DNA of 64,000 bases from JANXVR01 sp034667405 (GTDB taxonomy: Bacteria > Actinomycetota > UBA4738 > HRBIN12), in NCBI GenBank assembly GCA_034667405.1, contig JAXDJX010000018.1:280273-344272 (forward strand), in the 5' to 3' direction. The notes under the pieces were generated by a model. It was not told the origin of the DNA. It did no database searches and saw only the letters and a list, made by a program, of their open reading frames with translations. Below, piece after piece: positions 46,933 through 55,495 of the stretch. Positions within the stretch are counted from its first letter, which is position 1. Every line of letters begins with the position of its first letter. The position numbers and the translations under genes were made by a program.

Positions 46933-48233
46933 TTCGTCGCCTTCCCGTCGGCGACGGTGAGGTCCCCTCGCAGGAGCGTGTACCGGACGCGGCCCGTCAG
47001 TCGCCGGCCAAGGAACGCGCAGTTCCGGGCCTTCGACACGAACGGCGCCTCAGGGATCCACTCCTCGTCCGGATCGAAGATCACCAGGTTCGCAGGGCGG
47101 CCTTGCTCGATCGGTCCGCCGTGACCTTCTGCCCCGAGGATCGACGCCGGGGCAGACGACATCGCCTCGAGCGCCCGTGTCATCGTGAGATAGCCCGGCT
47201 TGACCGCGTGGGTGAGAACCGCGGCGAGCGCGGTTTCCAGCCCGATGGTCCCGGGAGGCGACAGATCGAACTCCGCCTCCTTCTCCTCCACAGCGTGCGG
47301 AGCGTGGTCGGTCGCGATCGCATCGATGGTGCCGTCGGCGAGGCCAGCGACCAGCGCAGCCCGATCCTCAGCCGTACGCAACGGTGGGTGCATCTTGAGA
47401 TTCGTGTCGTAGGTAAGGAGGTCCTCGTCGGTGAAGGCCAGGTGGTGAGGCGTGACCTCGGCAGTCATGCGTACCCCGTCGGCCTTGGCTCGTCGGACCA
47501 GCTCAACGGCGCGTGCTGCGGAGAGGTGGCAGATATGGATCCGACCCCCGGTCAGCCGTGCGACGGCGATGTCGCGGGCCACCATGATCTCTTCGGCCTC
47601 AGCCGGCCTGCCGGCGAGCCCGAGGCTGTAGGAATTCACGCCCTCGTGCATCTGGCCGCGTTCGACCAGGGAGGGCTCCTCGCAATGATCGGCGATCACG
47701 ACATCGATCGGGAACGCGCGGGCGTAAGTGAGCGCATTCCGGAGGATCCGCGCGGTGGATACCGAGCGTCCGTCGTCGCTGAAGACGCGGACCCCCGAGG
47801 CAACCATCTCCCCCATCTCGGCGAGGGATTCGCCCTCGAGTCCCTTCGTGACAGCGCCAACCGGGAAGACGTCTGCCAACCCTGCCTGGGCTGCCTTCTC
47901 ACGGATCTCCGCCACGATCGCCGCGTGGTCGGTCACGGGAACAGTGTTCGCCATCGAGCTGACGGCGGTATAGCCACCGACGGCCGCGGCGCGGGTGCCG
48001 GTGGCGATCGTTTCCTTGTGCTCCTCTCCCGGTTCGCGCAGATGCGTGTGGAGGTCCACCAGTCCCGGGGCGAGGATCAGTCCAGCAGCCTCCAGCACCT
48101 CGGCCCCGTCGGCCTTCAGCCCCTGACCGAGCCCGGCGATCCGGCCCCCGGCAACCAACACATCCGTCGTCTCATCGCGCCCGGTGGCGGGATCGATCAC
48201 CCTGGCACCGCGGATCAGGATCTGATCAGTCAT
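46929..48233 (-). CDS. pyrC: dihydroorotase
   Basis: Zinc enzyme closing carbamoyl aspartate to dihydroorotate. 434 residues, type I form. Metal ligands are in DLHTHLREPG (H62, H64), DHCEE, HICHLS and ATDHAPH. It starts 8 bases inside pyrB. The N-terminal and C-terminal beta strands form the usual composite sandwich of amidohydrolases. All ligands are present, so it should be active without needing PyrB as partner, although the genes adjoin. Confidence 0.96.
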   Translation of the reverse strand: MTDQILIRGARVIDPATGRDETTDVLVAGGRIAGLGQGLKADGAEVLEAAGLILAPGLVDLHTHLREPGEEHKETIATGTRAAAVGGYTAVSSMANTVPVTDHAAIVAEIREKAAQAGLADVFPVGAVTKGLEGESLAEMGEMVASGVRVFSDDGRSVSTARILRNALTYARAFPIDVVIADHCEEPSLVERGQMHEGVNSYSLGLAGRPAEAEEIMVARDIAVARLTGGRIHICHLSAARAVELVRRAKADGVRMTAEVTPHHLAFTDEDLLTYDTNLKMHPPLRTAEDRAALVAGLADGTIDAIATDHAPHAVEEKEAEFDLSPPGTIGLETALAAVLTHAVKPGYLTMTRALEAMSSAPASILGAEGHGGPIEQGRPANLVIFDPDEEWIPEAPFVSKARNCAFLGRRLTGRVRYTLLRGDLTVADGKATK

Positions 48234-49182
48234 CGCCCGGCTCCTCTGCGTCGGCGTTCGCGTTGCCGCTACGGCTGCCGCCCAGCAAGAGGTAGAGCAG
48301 CGACATCCGAACGGCGATCCCGTTCGTGACCTGCTCCTCGATCATGGAATGGGGCAGATCGGCGACATCCGAGTCGATCTCCACACCGCGGTTCATCGGT
48401 CCGGGGTGCATGATGAGCGCGCCTTCAGGCAGCAAGCCCACCCTTCCCGTCGTCAGACCGAACAGGCGCGAATACTCGCGAACGCTCGGGAAGTACTCGA
48501 GCCGCTGCCGCTCCTTCTGGACGCGAAGCACGTAGCAGACGTCGAGTTTCGGCAGGACGCTTTCGATGTCGAAGCTCTCTTGGACCCCCCAGGCCGACAC
48601 ATCCGGTGGGATCAGGGTCGGAGGCCCCACCAGGGTCACTTCCGCGCCCATCTTCACCAAACCGAAACTCAGGCTTCGCGCCACGCGGGAATGCAGCACG
48701 TCACCCACGATGGCTACGCGCAGACCCTCGAGCCTCCCGAGCTTCTCCCGCATCGTGTAGAGATCCAACAGCGCCTGGGTTGGGTGTTCGTGCGTTCCGT
48801 CTCCCGCGTTCAGCACGGAACCGCTGATCCATTTCGTCAGCTGGTGCGGCGAACCGCTCGAGGAGTGGCGGATGACCACGGCGTCCGCCCCCATCGCCTG
48901 GAGGGTGAGGGCCGTGTCCTTCAACGATTCGCCCTTGGAGACGCTTGAGCCGCTCGCGCTGAAGTTGATGACGTCGGCCGAAAGACGCTTGGCTGCGAGT
49001 TCGAAACTGATCCTGGTCCGCGTCGAGTTCTCCAGGAAGAAGTTCACGACCGTTCGGCCCCGCAGGGCCGGCACCTTCTTGATCACACGGGTTCCCACCT
49101 CTCGGAAGGACTCAGCGGTGTCAAGGATCCGGACGACGTCCTCAGCCGTGACGTCGTGCATGGACAACAGGTGCTTGTTCAT
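48226..49182 (-). CDS. pyrB: aspartate carbamoyltransferase catalytic subunit
   Basis: 318 residues. Carbamoyl phosphate loop FFLENSTRTR (48-57), SVSKGESLKDT with the catalytic Lys region, HEHPTQALLD, and the aspartate loop MHPGPMNRGVE. No pyrI regulatory chain adjoins it. Beyond the usual end is a short Gly/Asn/Asp-rich tail of about 15 residues. The ATG overlaps the pyrR stop by 4 bases. Confidence 0.97.
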   Translation of the reverse strand: MNKHLLSMHDVTAEDVVRILDTAESFREVGTRVIKKVPALRGRTVVNFFLENSTRTRISFELAAKRLSADVINFSASGSSVSKGESLKDTALTLQAMGADAVVIRHSSSGSPHQLTKWISGSVLNAGDGTHEHPTQALLDLYTMREKLGRLEGLRVAIVGDVLHSRVARSLSFGLVKMGAEVTLVGPPTLIPPDVSAWGVQESFDIESVLPKLDVCYVLRVQKERQRLEYFPSVREYSRLFGLTTGRVGLLPEGALIMHPGPMNRGVEIDSDVADLPHSMIEEQVTNGIAVRMSLLYLLLGGSRSGNANADAEEPGDD

Positions 49183-49709
49183 GGAGCCCCCACGACAACG
49201 GCATCCTCACCGTCGACCTCAGTGACCAACACACGGACATCGTCCTCACGCTTGGTCGGAACGTTCTTCCCGACGAAGTCCGCGCGGATAGGGAGCTCAC
49301 GATGACCCCGGTCGACCAGGACCGCGAGCTGGATCTTTCGGGGACGACCGAGGTCCATCAGGGCGTCCATCGCTGCGCGGATGGTCCGTCCAGTGAACAG
49401 AACGTCGTCCACCAGGACGACGACCTTCCCACTGATGTCGAACGGGATGCGCGTCTCGTGAACCTCCGGCGCTTCGGCGTGCAGGCCGATGTCGTCCCGA
49501 TAGAACGTGATGTCCAGGACACCCACTGGTACCTCGACACCTTCGATCCGAACGAGTTGGGCGGCGAGCCGCTCGGCCAAGGAATCGCCTCGATCCGCGA
49601 TCCCCACCAGGACAAGCGCCTCGGCCCCTTTGTCCCGCTCCAAGATCTCGTGCGCGATCCGCGTCACTGCGCGACGAACGTCTTCAGCGTCCAGAAGTTT
49701 CGCCGTCAC
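49179..49709 (-). CDS. pyrR: pyrimidine operon regulator PyrR / uracil phosphoribosyltransferase
   Basis: 176 residues of the PyrR family, which binds UMP and the pyr leader RNA and may also make UMP from uracil. It starts TAKLLDAEDVRRAVTRIAHEI, carries GIADRGDSLAERLA, and has the PRPP loop VVLVDDVLFTGRTIRAA near 103-119. GTG 49709 is preceded by GGGGG at 6 bases; the open frame extends further but only through the leader terminator. First gene of pyrR-B-C-carA-carB-pyrK-D-F. Confidence 0.95.
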   Translation of the reverse strand: MTAKLLDAEDVRRAVTRIAHEILERDKGAEALVLVGIADRGDSLAERLAAQLVRIEGVEVPVGVLDITFYRDDIGLHAEAPEVHETRIPFDISGKVVVLVDDVLFTGRTIRAAMDALMDLGRPRKIQLAVLVDRGHRELPIRADFVGKNVPTKREDDVRVLVTEVDGEDAVVVGAP

Positions 49710-49724
49710 GGCAGGCCCCCGGCG

Positions 49725-49757
49725 ATAACAACGCCCCCTCGGGCAGGCGAGGAGGCG
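49725..49757 (-). terminator. intrinsic terminator in the pyr leader
   Basis: RNA of this strand forms a 10-bp stem, CGCCUCCUCG (49748-49757) with CGAGGGGGCG (49732-49741), loop CCUGCC, followed by UUGUUAU. It lies 16 bases before pyrR and downstream of the PyrR-binding-type motif, the arrangement of a transcription attenuator. Confidence 0.65.
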
Positions 49758-49783
49758 CACCGGTTCTGATCCATCGATCGCTC

Positions 49784-49813
49784 CCTTCCCGGACTCGCAG
49801 GACCGGACTTAAA
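49784..49813 (-). promoter_or_regulatory. PyrR-binding RNA motif (putative)
   Basis: The leader RNA reads UUUAA, then a CCGG-flanked loop GTCCTGCGAGTCC, then GGGAAGG. The GUCC-U-G-C-GAG loop in a short stem, flanked by UUUAA and AAGG, resembles the PyrR anti-antiterminator loop as I remember it from other actinobacterial pyr leaders. The motif was matched by memory, not by a covariance model. Confidence 0.55.
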
Positions 49814-49831
49814 GGGGAAGTTCCCGCGTCG

Positions 49832-49837
49832 AGCATA
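49832..49837 (-). promoter_or_regulatory. extended -10 element of the pyr operon
   Basis: TG-C-TATGCT on the minus strand, about 20 bases before the PyrR-type motif and 123 bases before the pyrR GTG. An extended -10 like that of the rRNA promoter; no -35 box is obvious. Confidence 0.55.
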
Positions 49838-49894
49838 GCAGTCCGTTTCCGCCGGCCCGGTTCGCCCTTCCTAGCGGAGCCTTCCACCCGGTCG

Positions 49895-49900
49895 TACACT
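49895..49900 (+). promoter_or_regulatory. -10 element of the tatA promoter
   Basis: TACACT on the plus strand, 34 bases before the tatA ATG, with GAAGG between. It is divergent from the pyr promoter 58 bases away. Confidence 0.45.
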
Positions 49901-49933
49901 GACACCTCACACTACGACGAAGGCGGTTCGGTC

Positions 49934-50131
49934 ATGGAATGGGGAGTGGTAGCGGCGGTTGCAGCAGGCGTCGCCATCCTCTTCGGGGTCAAGCGGCTTC
50001 CGGAGATGGCGCGGAACATCGGCCGGGCGCAGGGCGAATTCAAGAAGGGCCTGAAGGAAGGCGCCATCGACGAGGAGACGGAGCCCGCAGCGGACAAACC
50101 CGCTCCTCCCGCCGACACCACCGGGGTCTAA
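49934..50131 (+). CDS. tatA: TatA/TatE-family twin-arginine translocase subunit
   Basis: 65 residues. One N-terminal membrane helix (about 3-18, EWGVVAAVAAGVAILFG), the hinge FGVKRLPEMARNIGRAQGEFKKG that forms the amphipathic helix, and a Pro/Asp/Glu-rich cytosolic tail. It is at the short end of the TatA range and has Val where many have Gly in the FG(G/S/A) hinge. No tatC is nearby. GAAGG lies about 10 bases before the ATG. It converges with nusB. TatA and TatB cannot be told apart with certainty from such a short protein; I favour TatA. Confidence 0.85.
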   Translation: MEWGVVAAVAAGVAILFGVKRLPEMARNIGRAQGEFKKGLKEGAIDEETEPAADKPAPPADTTGV

Positions 50132-50144
50132 GCCCTGGGTCGAC

Positions 50145-50564
50145 CTAGGCCGGCGGAGCGCCGTCCGCGCCGGGAACCTCTCTGGAGATCCGACCCAGCA
50201 CCCCGTTCACGAACCGCTTGGACTCGTCGGCGGAAAGATCCGCGGCCGCCTCCACCGCCTCGCTGATCGCGACCGAGGCCGGAACATCCAAGCTATGAAG
50301 CAGTTCGAAGACGGCGACGCGAAGGATCGTTCGATCCAGGGCCGCCATCCGTGCCACGGTCCAGCCCTCGGCGTGTTCTTCCAGCAAGAGGTCGATCTGG
50401 GGTTGGAATTCCCGAACTCCCTCCACCAGTTCTCTCGTGAACGCGGGGATGTCTCGTCCGGCCTGTGCCCAGCCATTCAGTACATCGGTCGGCACCACTT
50501 CCGTGATGTCCGCCTGGTAGAGCACGTCGAGCGCCTGACGCCGGGCGTCCCGCCGACCGGTCAC
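50145..50564 (-). CDS. nusB: transcription antitermination protein NusB
   Basis: 139 residues, all-helical RNA-binding protein of the rRNA antitermination complex. Typical features are TGRRDARRQALDVLYQADI at the start, WTVARMAALDRTILRVAVFELL in the middle and SADESKRFVNGVLGRI at the end. GTG start overlapping the efp stop (GTGA). Probable target elements are the boxA-like sequences in the rRNA leader at 12.7 kb and spacer at 10.75 kb. Confidence 0.95.
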   Translation of the reverse strand: MTGRRDARRQALDVLYQADITEVVPTDVLNGWAQAGRDIPAFTRELVEGVREFQPQIDLLLEEHAEGWTVARMAALDRTILRVAVFELLHSLDVPASVAISEAVEAAADLSADESKRFVNGVLGRISREVPGADGAPPA

Positions 50565-51127
50565 GCCTTCACGCGCTCGATGTAATCGCCCGTCCGCGTG
50601 TCGACCTTGATCCGCTCGCCCTCCTCGACGAAAAGGGGGACGTTGACCACGGCGCCGGTCTCGAGCGTCGCGGGCTTCAAAGCGCCGGTCCGCGTGTCGC
50701 CCTTCACGCCCGGATCGCATTTCGTGATGGTGAGGATCATCGAAGCAGGAAGCTCCAAGGTGATCGGTACTCCGTCGTGGATGGCCACTTGGGCCTCGCC
50801 GCCTTCCGTGAGGTAGTTGGCCGACTCCCCCATCACCGCCGGCGGCACGTGGACCTGGTCGTAGGTAGCGAGATCCATGAACACGAAGTCTTGGCCATCG
50901 CCGTAGAGGAACTGCATCGCCTTTCGTTCGACGATGGCCTGGCTCACCTTGACGCCGGCGTTGAAGGTTCGTTCGATCACCGCGCCGGTCTTCACGTTGC
51001 GGAGCTTCGTTCGAACGAACGCGCCCCCCTTGCCCGGCTTCACATGCTGGAACTCGATCACCTGGAACAGAACGCCGTCCATGTCCAGGGTCATGCCGTT
51101 CTTGAAATCATTCGTCGAGACGCTCAA
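50561..51127 (-). CDS. efp: translation elongation factor P
   Basis: Relieves ribosome stalling at proline runs. 188 residues, three OB-like domains. The loop that reaches the peptidyl-transferase centre is PGKGGAFVR (31-39) with K33 at the tip, the position that is lysylated in some bacteria. Other marks are RTKLRNVKTGAVIERTF and the C-terminal GDYIERV. TTG start with TAGGAG about 8 bases before. pepQ-efp-nusB is a conserved order. Confidence 0.96.
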   Translation of the reverse strand: MSVSTNDFKNGMTLDMDGVLFQVIEFQHVKPGKGGAFVRTKLRNVKTGAVIERTFNAGVKVSQAIVERKAMQFLYGDGQDFVFMDLATYDQVHVPPAVMGESANYLTEGGEAQVAIHDGVPITLELPASMILTITKCDPGVKGDTRTGALKPATLETGAVVNVPLFVEEGERIKVDTRTGDYIERVKA

Positions 51128-51137
51128 TCAGGTACTC

Positions 51138-52211
51138 CTACAGTTCGATGAGTTCTCGGGTGGACGTGCCGAGCACCCGGCAACCGTCCTGTGTGACCTC
51201 AACCGAGTCCTCGATGCGAACCCCGCCGAGGCCGGGGATGTAGATGCCGGGCTCGACGGTGACCACCGCGCCCACCGGAAGCATCTCGTCGCCATCTTTT
51301 ACCAGGCTGGGTCCCTCATGGATCTCCAGTCCCACCCCATGGCCGAGTGAATGCGTGAAGTGTTCACCGTAGCCCGCGTCCTGGATAACGTTGCGGCTCA
51401 CCGCGTCGATGGATCCTCCGGTCACACCCGCCTTCACTGCATCGATCCCCGCCTGCTGTGACTCGCGCACGATGTCGTGGATCTTCTTCAGCTCTGCAGG
51501 CGGGGCCCCGAAGGCCACGGTCCGGGTCATGTCGGCGTGGTAGCCGGCGAACAGCGCGCCGAAATCGATCTTGATGACGTCGCTCTCCTCCAGGACCCGG
51601 TGGGTGGGTTCGTGGTGTGGCTCGGCGGCATTCTCACCGAAGGCAACGATGGAGTCGAAGGAAAGTCCGTCGGCTCCGGCGCGACGCATCATGTGGTCGA
51701 GCTCGAGCGCAACCTGCTGCTCGGTCATCCCGACGGCCAAGTGCTCCAGGACGGCTTCGAACGCCGCGTCGGTGGCCTCCTGCGCGCGCTGAAGAGCACT
51801 CAGCTCCTCGTCATCTTTGACCCACCGAAGGTGCTCCACTTGGTCCTCGACGGGCACGAGTTCAACGTCTGGGAGCTTCTCGCTGAGCTTGCGGAGCATC
51901 GCCACGGTGACGTCGTGGGCCTCAAAGCCCAGACGGTTGATGCCGAGCCGGGCGCATTGGTCCGCCAGGGACCGGCCGAACCCTTCCGAGTAGGTGACGC
52001 GCTCCAGGTCGGTGACCTCGTGACGAGATTGCTCGGTGTACCTGCCGTCGGTGAAGAAAACGCTCGCGGCTTCCGACACCAGAACCTGGCCGTTGGACCC
52101 GGTGAAACCCGAGAGGTATCTGACGTTGGGAAGCCGTGTAACCACGAGGGCCTCCAGGTCCAGGTCGGCGCAACGCCCGACCAGTCCGGCCCTCCTCAGC
52201 TGATGATCCAC
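51138..52211 (-). CDS. Xaa-Pro aminopeptidase / dipeptidase (M24 family)
   Basis: 357 residues. N-terminal creatinase-type domain (1-130, VTRLPNVRYLSGFTGSNGQVLV) and C-terminal pita-bread metallopeptidase with the five ligands in KIDFGALFAGYHADMTRT (two Asp), LGHGVGLEIHE (His), VTVEPGIYIP (Glu) and RIEDSVEV (Glu). Cleaves the bond before proline. GTG start 16 bases inside aroQ, 7 bases after GGAGG. It could be called PepP or PepQ; the size fits either. Its place before efp, a factor for proline-rich translation, is conserved in many bacteria. Confidence 0.92.
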   Translation of the reverse strand: MDHQLRRAGLVGRCADLDLEALVVTRLPNVRYLSGFTGSNGQVLVSEAASVFFTDGRYTEQSRHEVTDLERVTYSEGFGRSLADQCARLGINRLGFEAHDVTVAMLRKLSEKLPDVELVPVEDQVEHLRWVKDDEELSALQRAQEATDAAFEAVLEHLAVGMTEQQVALELDHMMRRAGADGLSFDSIVAFGENAAEPHHEPTHRVLEESDVIKIDFGALFAGYHADMTRTVAFGAPPAELKKIHDIVRESQQAGIDAVKAGVTGGSIDAVSRNVIQDAGYGEHFTHSLGHGVGLEIHEGPSLVKDGDEMLPVGAVVTVEPGIYIPGLGGVRIEDSVEVTQDGCRVLGTSTRELIEL

Positions 52212-52630
52212 TGCATCGCCTCCAATGCAAGATGATAGCCACCGGCCCCGAAACCGGTGACGGTGGCACGGCACACCTCAGACACCACCGAATGCCGGCG
52301 GAACTCCTCGCGAGCGTAGATGTTCGACATATGGACCTCCACGGCGGGAAGCTCTGAGGCCTGCACCGCATCGCGAAGTGCGTAGGAGTAATGGCTGAGC
52401 GCCCCCGGGTTGATGACCACGAACCCGACCGCGTCCTGGCGTGCTCCCAAGAGCCACCCGACGAGGTCGCCCTCATGGTCCGACTGCTTCCACGCGACCG
52501 TGTGCCCCAACCCCTCACCGCGCTCGGCGACCGCCGCCATGATCTCGGACAGGGTCTCGGACCCGTAGACATCCGGATCTCGTCTCCCCAACGCCCCAAG
52601 GTTCGGGCCGAACAGGAACAGCACCTTCAT
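52196..52630 (-). CDS. aroQ: 3-dehydroquinate dehydratase, type II
   Basis: Third shikimate step. 144 residues, dodecamer-forming family. FGPNLGALGRRDPDVYG contains the catalytic Tyr and Arg (the usual NLL is GAL here), INPGALSHYSYALRDA replaces the more common GAYTHTS, and the catalytic His is in VEVHMSNIYAREEFRRHS. So the main residues remain but several loop positions are unusual. ATG overlaps the aroB stop by 4 bases; the 3' end overlaps the peptidase gene. Confidence 0.93.
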   Translation of the reverse strand: MKVLFLFGPNLGALGRRDPDVYGSETLSEIMAAVAERGEGLGHTVAWKQSDHEGDLVGWLLGARQDAVGFVVINPGALSHYSYALRDAVQASELPAVEVHMSNIYAREEFRRHSVVSEVCRATVTGFGAGGYHLALEAMQWIIS

Positions 52631-53703
52631 GACGCCCCCATCTCTCCCAAGATCGCACGAACCTGCGCCTCGCCCACATCATCCACGACGACCGGCTTGC
52701 CGACGTCTTCTAGGAGCACGAACCGAACCCCCCCGTGGTACTTCTTATCTAACCGGAACGAGGCGATGACGCGGTCGACAGAGGGAAGCGAGCCCTCCGT
52801 GTCGAGTCCAAGGGAGCGGAGCAGGCGCGCGGTCCGCGCGGCCAACCCCGAGGCGGCAAGCCCTCGCGCCTCCGACAGTTTCGCCGCGAATACCATGCCG
52901 ATGGTGATCGCCTCTCCGTGCGAACGACCCCCGAAGCCCTCCAGCCGCTCCAGCGCGTGACCCAGGGTATGGCCGAAATTGAGGATGAGCCGGGCTCCGG
53001 TATCACGTTCGTCTTGTGCCACGGTGTTCGCCTTCACGGTGACGCAGCGCATCACGAGGTCTTCCATGGCAGCAGGTTGGGTGGTGAGCACGGGCCCTGG
53101 ATCGCGCTCCAACCGGTCCAGGAGTTGGAGGTCCAGGGTCAAGGCGTATTTCGCCACCTCCGCCAGGCCGCTTCGGTAGTCGCGATCGGGCAGGGTTCGA
53201 AGGACCTCGACATCTGCGAGAACCAGACGTGGCTGCGCGAACGTTCCCACCAGGTTCTTCCCTTCGGGAAGATTCACTGCGGTCTTTCCTCCGATCGACG
53301 CATCGACCTGTGCGGTCAATGTGGTCGGCACCTGGATGAACGGCATGCCCCGCATGTACGTGGACGCGACGAATCCGGCGAGGTCCCCCACCGAACCGCC
53401 ACCCAGGGCAACCACCAGGTCATCGCGGTGGGCCTCCTGTGTCGCGAGCTGATGGAGCAGCGTCTCGTAGACCGGAAGGGTCTTCGCGTCTTCCCCCTGG
53501 GGCACGATCAGCGACACCGGCGTCAGCCCACGTTCGGTTAACCCGGCGGCCAATGGCGCGAACCACCCATCGAACACCGTTCTGTCCGCTACGACGAACG
53601 CCGTGACCGCTTTCGGAAGATCGGGAAGATGCTCGGCGAGGGCACCGATGACGCCCTGGCCGATGACGACGTCGTAGGGCTTCCCCGGGATGGGGACGGT
53701 CAC
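52627..53703 (-). CDS. aroB: 3-dehydroquinate synthase
   Basis: Second shikimate step, NAD- and metal-dependent. 358 residues from GTG 53703, which overlaps the aroK stop as GTGA, the commonest junction here; a TTG three codons upstream (53712) is an alternative. NAD-site ALGGGSVGDLAGFVASTYMRG, substrate loop TAQVDASIGGKTAVNLPEGKN, and metal ligands in ILNFGHTLGHALE and the later RSHGEAI. Full length. Confidence 0.95.
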   Translation of the reverse strand: MTVPIPGKPYDVVIGQGVIGALAEHLPDLPKAVTAFVVADRTVFDGWFAPLAAGLTERGLTPVSLIVPQGEDAKTLPVYETLLHQLATQEAHRDDLVVALGGGSVGDLAGFVASTYMRGMPFIQVPTTLTAQVDASIGGKTAVNLPEGKNLVGTFAQPRLVLADVEVLRTLPDRDYRSGLAEVAKYALTLDLQLLDRLERDPGPVLTTQPAAMEDLVMRCVTVKANTVAQDERDTGARLILNFGHTLGHALERLEGFGGRSHGEAITIGMVFAAKLSEARGLAASGLAARTARLLRSLGLDTEGSLPSVDRVIASFRLDKKYHGGVRFVLLEDVGKPVVVDDVGEAQVRAILGEMGAS

Positions 53704-54197
53704 ACGGACCAACGGAGCTCCTCGACGATGTCTTCAGCGACCCGGCGCGGCGTCCCGCTTCCGTCGACCACGTGGGCGGCGAACTCTCGGTAGAGCGGGC
53801 CCCGGGCGGCCAGCAGTTTCGCCAGGTCCCCGGTCTCACGGATGAGTGGTCGATCGGCAGCAGGCCGGACCCGCGCTTCCAGCTGTTCCAGCGGTACGTC
53901 CAGATACACGGCGGTCCCGGTGTTCCGAAGGGCGATCCGGTTCGCTTGCTCCAACACGACGCCTCCGCCGCAAGCCACCACTGCAGGGTCGTTCGTTCCC
54001 GCCTTGACCAAGCTCTGTGCCTCCAGTGCCCGGAAGACGCCCTCTCCGTCTTGGGCGAAGATCTCCGTGACGGTCTTTCCGGCCTCCCGCTCGATCTGGT
54101 CGTCGAGATCGATGAACGGCACCCCCAACATGCCCGCGAGTTCCTTCCCCACCACCGATTTCCCTGCCCCCGGCATCCCGACCAGATAGACGATCAC
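53700..54197 (-). CDS. aroK: shikimate kinase
   Basis: Fifth shikimate step. 165 residues. P-loop GMPGAGKS (7-14), shikimate-binding FIDLDDQIE and FRALEAQ, CGGGVVL near residue 75, and RPAADRPLI as lid. GTG start overlapping the aroC stop (GTGA); the longer open frame is a shadow of aroC. Coupled to aroC and aroB. Confidence 0.96.
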   Translation of the reverse strand: MIVYLVGMPGAGKSVVGKELAGMLGVPFIDLDDQIEREAGKTVTEIFAQDGEGVFRALEAQSLVKAGTNDPAVVACGGGVVLEQANRIALRNTGTAVYLDVPLEQLEARVRPAADRPLIRETGDLAKLLAARGPLYREFAAHVVDGSGTPRRVAEDIVEELRWSV

Positions 54198-55348
54198 GGC
54201 AGCGACTCCACGAAGTGCCCCAGGTTCCTCTTCGTCTCGGGCAGCGAGTCCCCGCCGAACTTCTCGAGCACCGCGTTGGCCAGTTCGAAGGCCACCACCG
54301 CTTCTCCGACCACGCCACCAGCGGGAACCGCACACGCGTCGGTCCGCTGCTTGATCGCGACGTCCGGTTTCCGGCTGGCGAGGTCCACCGTCGAGAGCGG
54401 CCGCGGCACGCTCGAGAACGGTTTCATCGCCGCCCGGATCCTGATCGGCTGGCCGGTGCTCATCCCACCCTCGATGCCTCCCGCGCGCGCGCTCGCGCGC
54501 GCAAGATCGCCGGCGATGAGCACGATCTCGTCATGGGCCTTGGACCCGGGGCGCGCCGCCGACGCGAACCCGTCCCCGACTTCCACACCCTTCACCGACT
54601 GGATGCTCATGAGGGCGAGTGCCAGCCGCGCATCGAGCTTCCGATCGTAATGAACGTAGGACCCCAGGCCGGCAGGCGCGCCGAACGCCATCACCTCGAA
54701 CACACCGCCGAGGGTGTCCCGATCCTTCCGGGTTCGGTCGATCTCGGCGACCATCTTGGCCGAGGCCGTTGGATCGATGCAGCGAACGGGCGACGCATCG
54801 ACGGCCGCGCGATCCTCCGGCCCGGACAGCCGGGTCCGGACAGGGGACTTGACCTTGCCGATCTGCACCACGTGGGAGAGCACCTCGATCCCGAGTTCGG
54901 CGATGAACGCCTTGCACAGGTATCCCACACTGACCCTGGCGGCGGTCTCGCGCGCGCTCGCGCGCTCGAGCACGTCACGCACATCGCTGAACCCGTACTT
55001 CATGACCCCCGCCAGGTCCGCATGCCCCGGCCGGGGCCGAGTGAGGCGTTTCTCGGGGTCATCCTTCCCCTCGCTTCCCATGAGGTCGGCGTACTTCTCC
55101 GCGAACTCCACGTTGGGGATCTGGATGGCGATGGGTGAACCCAAACTCCGCCCGTGCCGGATGCCCGAGAGCAACTCGAACCGATCGGTTTCGAACTTCT
55201 GGCGCCCACCGCGTCCGTGGCCCTGGCGCCGTCGCGCGAGTTCTTCCGCCAGTCCGGCCCCCGACAGCGGCACGCCGGCGGGAAGTCCTTCCAGCACGGC
55301 CACAAGCGCTTTCCCGTGGGATTCGCCGGCGGTGAGCATACGCAACAT
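54194..55348 (-). CDS. aroC: chorismate synthase
   Basis: Last shikimate step, FMNH2-dependent. 384 residues. LRMLTAGESHGKALVAVLEG at the start, RRRQGHGRGGRQ, RPRPGHADL, ERASARETAARV, and the C-terminal MKPFSSVPRPLSTVDL block are all diagnostic. ATG 55348 is 7 bases after TATGAT with no Shine-Dalgarno, indicating a leaderless mRNA. First gene of aroC-K-B-Q, continued by the peptidase, efp and nusB. Confidence 0.97.
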   Translation of the reverse strand: MLRMLTAGESHGKALVAVLEGLPAGVPLSGAGLAEELARRRQGHGRGGRQKFETDRFELLSGIRHGRSLGSPIAIQIPNVEFAEKYADLMGSEGKDDPEKRLTRPRPGHADLAGVMKYGFSDVRDVLERASARETAARVSVGYLCKAFIAELGIEVLSHVVQIGKVKSPVRTRLSGPEDRAAVDASPVRCIDPTASAKMVAEIDRTRKDRDTLGGVFEVMAFGAPAGLGSYVHYDRKLDARLALALMSIQSVKGVEVGDGFASAARPGSKAHDEIVLIAGDLARASARAGGIEGGMSTGQPIRIRAAMKPFSSVPRPLSTVDLASRKPDVAIKQRTDACAVPAGGVVGEAVVAFELANAVLEKFGGDSLPETKRNLGHFVESLP

Positions 55349-55355
55349 GGACACC

Positions 55356-55361
55356 ATCATA
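55356..55361 (-). promoter_or_regulatory. -10 element of a leaderless aroC promoter
   Basis: TATGAT ending 7 bases before the aroC ATG; no ribosome binding site. Begins the aro-pepP-efp-nusB operon after the pilus terminator. Confidence 0.6.
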
Positions 55362-55412
55362 AGGAAGGCGGCCGAGCACCTACGGGAGCCGTCAGCGAGC
55401 TGTTCCGAGTGG

Positions 55413-55443
55413 GCGGGGGCGACCCCTTCGGGGCCGCCCCCGC
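55413..55443 (-). terminator. terminator after the pilus operon
   Basis: On the minus strand GCGGGGGCG-G-CCCC-GAA-GGGG-U-CGCCCCCGC, about 14 pairs with one G-U and a 3-base loop, 52 bases after the PilP-like stop. No U-tract. It separates the pilus operon from the aro operon. Confidence 0.65.
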
Positions 55444-55495
55444 AAACCGGCGACCGCTCCCCCCGTGGGCGGATCGCCGGAGCTTCGAACGTTGT

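Noticed and set aside
47103..48329. A 408-codon plus-strand frame opposite pyrC
   Set aside because: Shadow of pyrC with typical His/Arg/Gly-rich composition and no motif.
54481..54975. Two GCGCGCGCTCGCGCGC-type stretches, 470 bases apart
   Set aside because: Both are codons for the ASAR segments of chorismate synthase (ERASARE is conserved); the repetition comes from protein sequence and GC-rich codon use.
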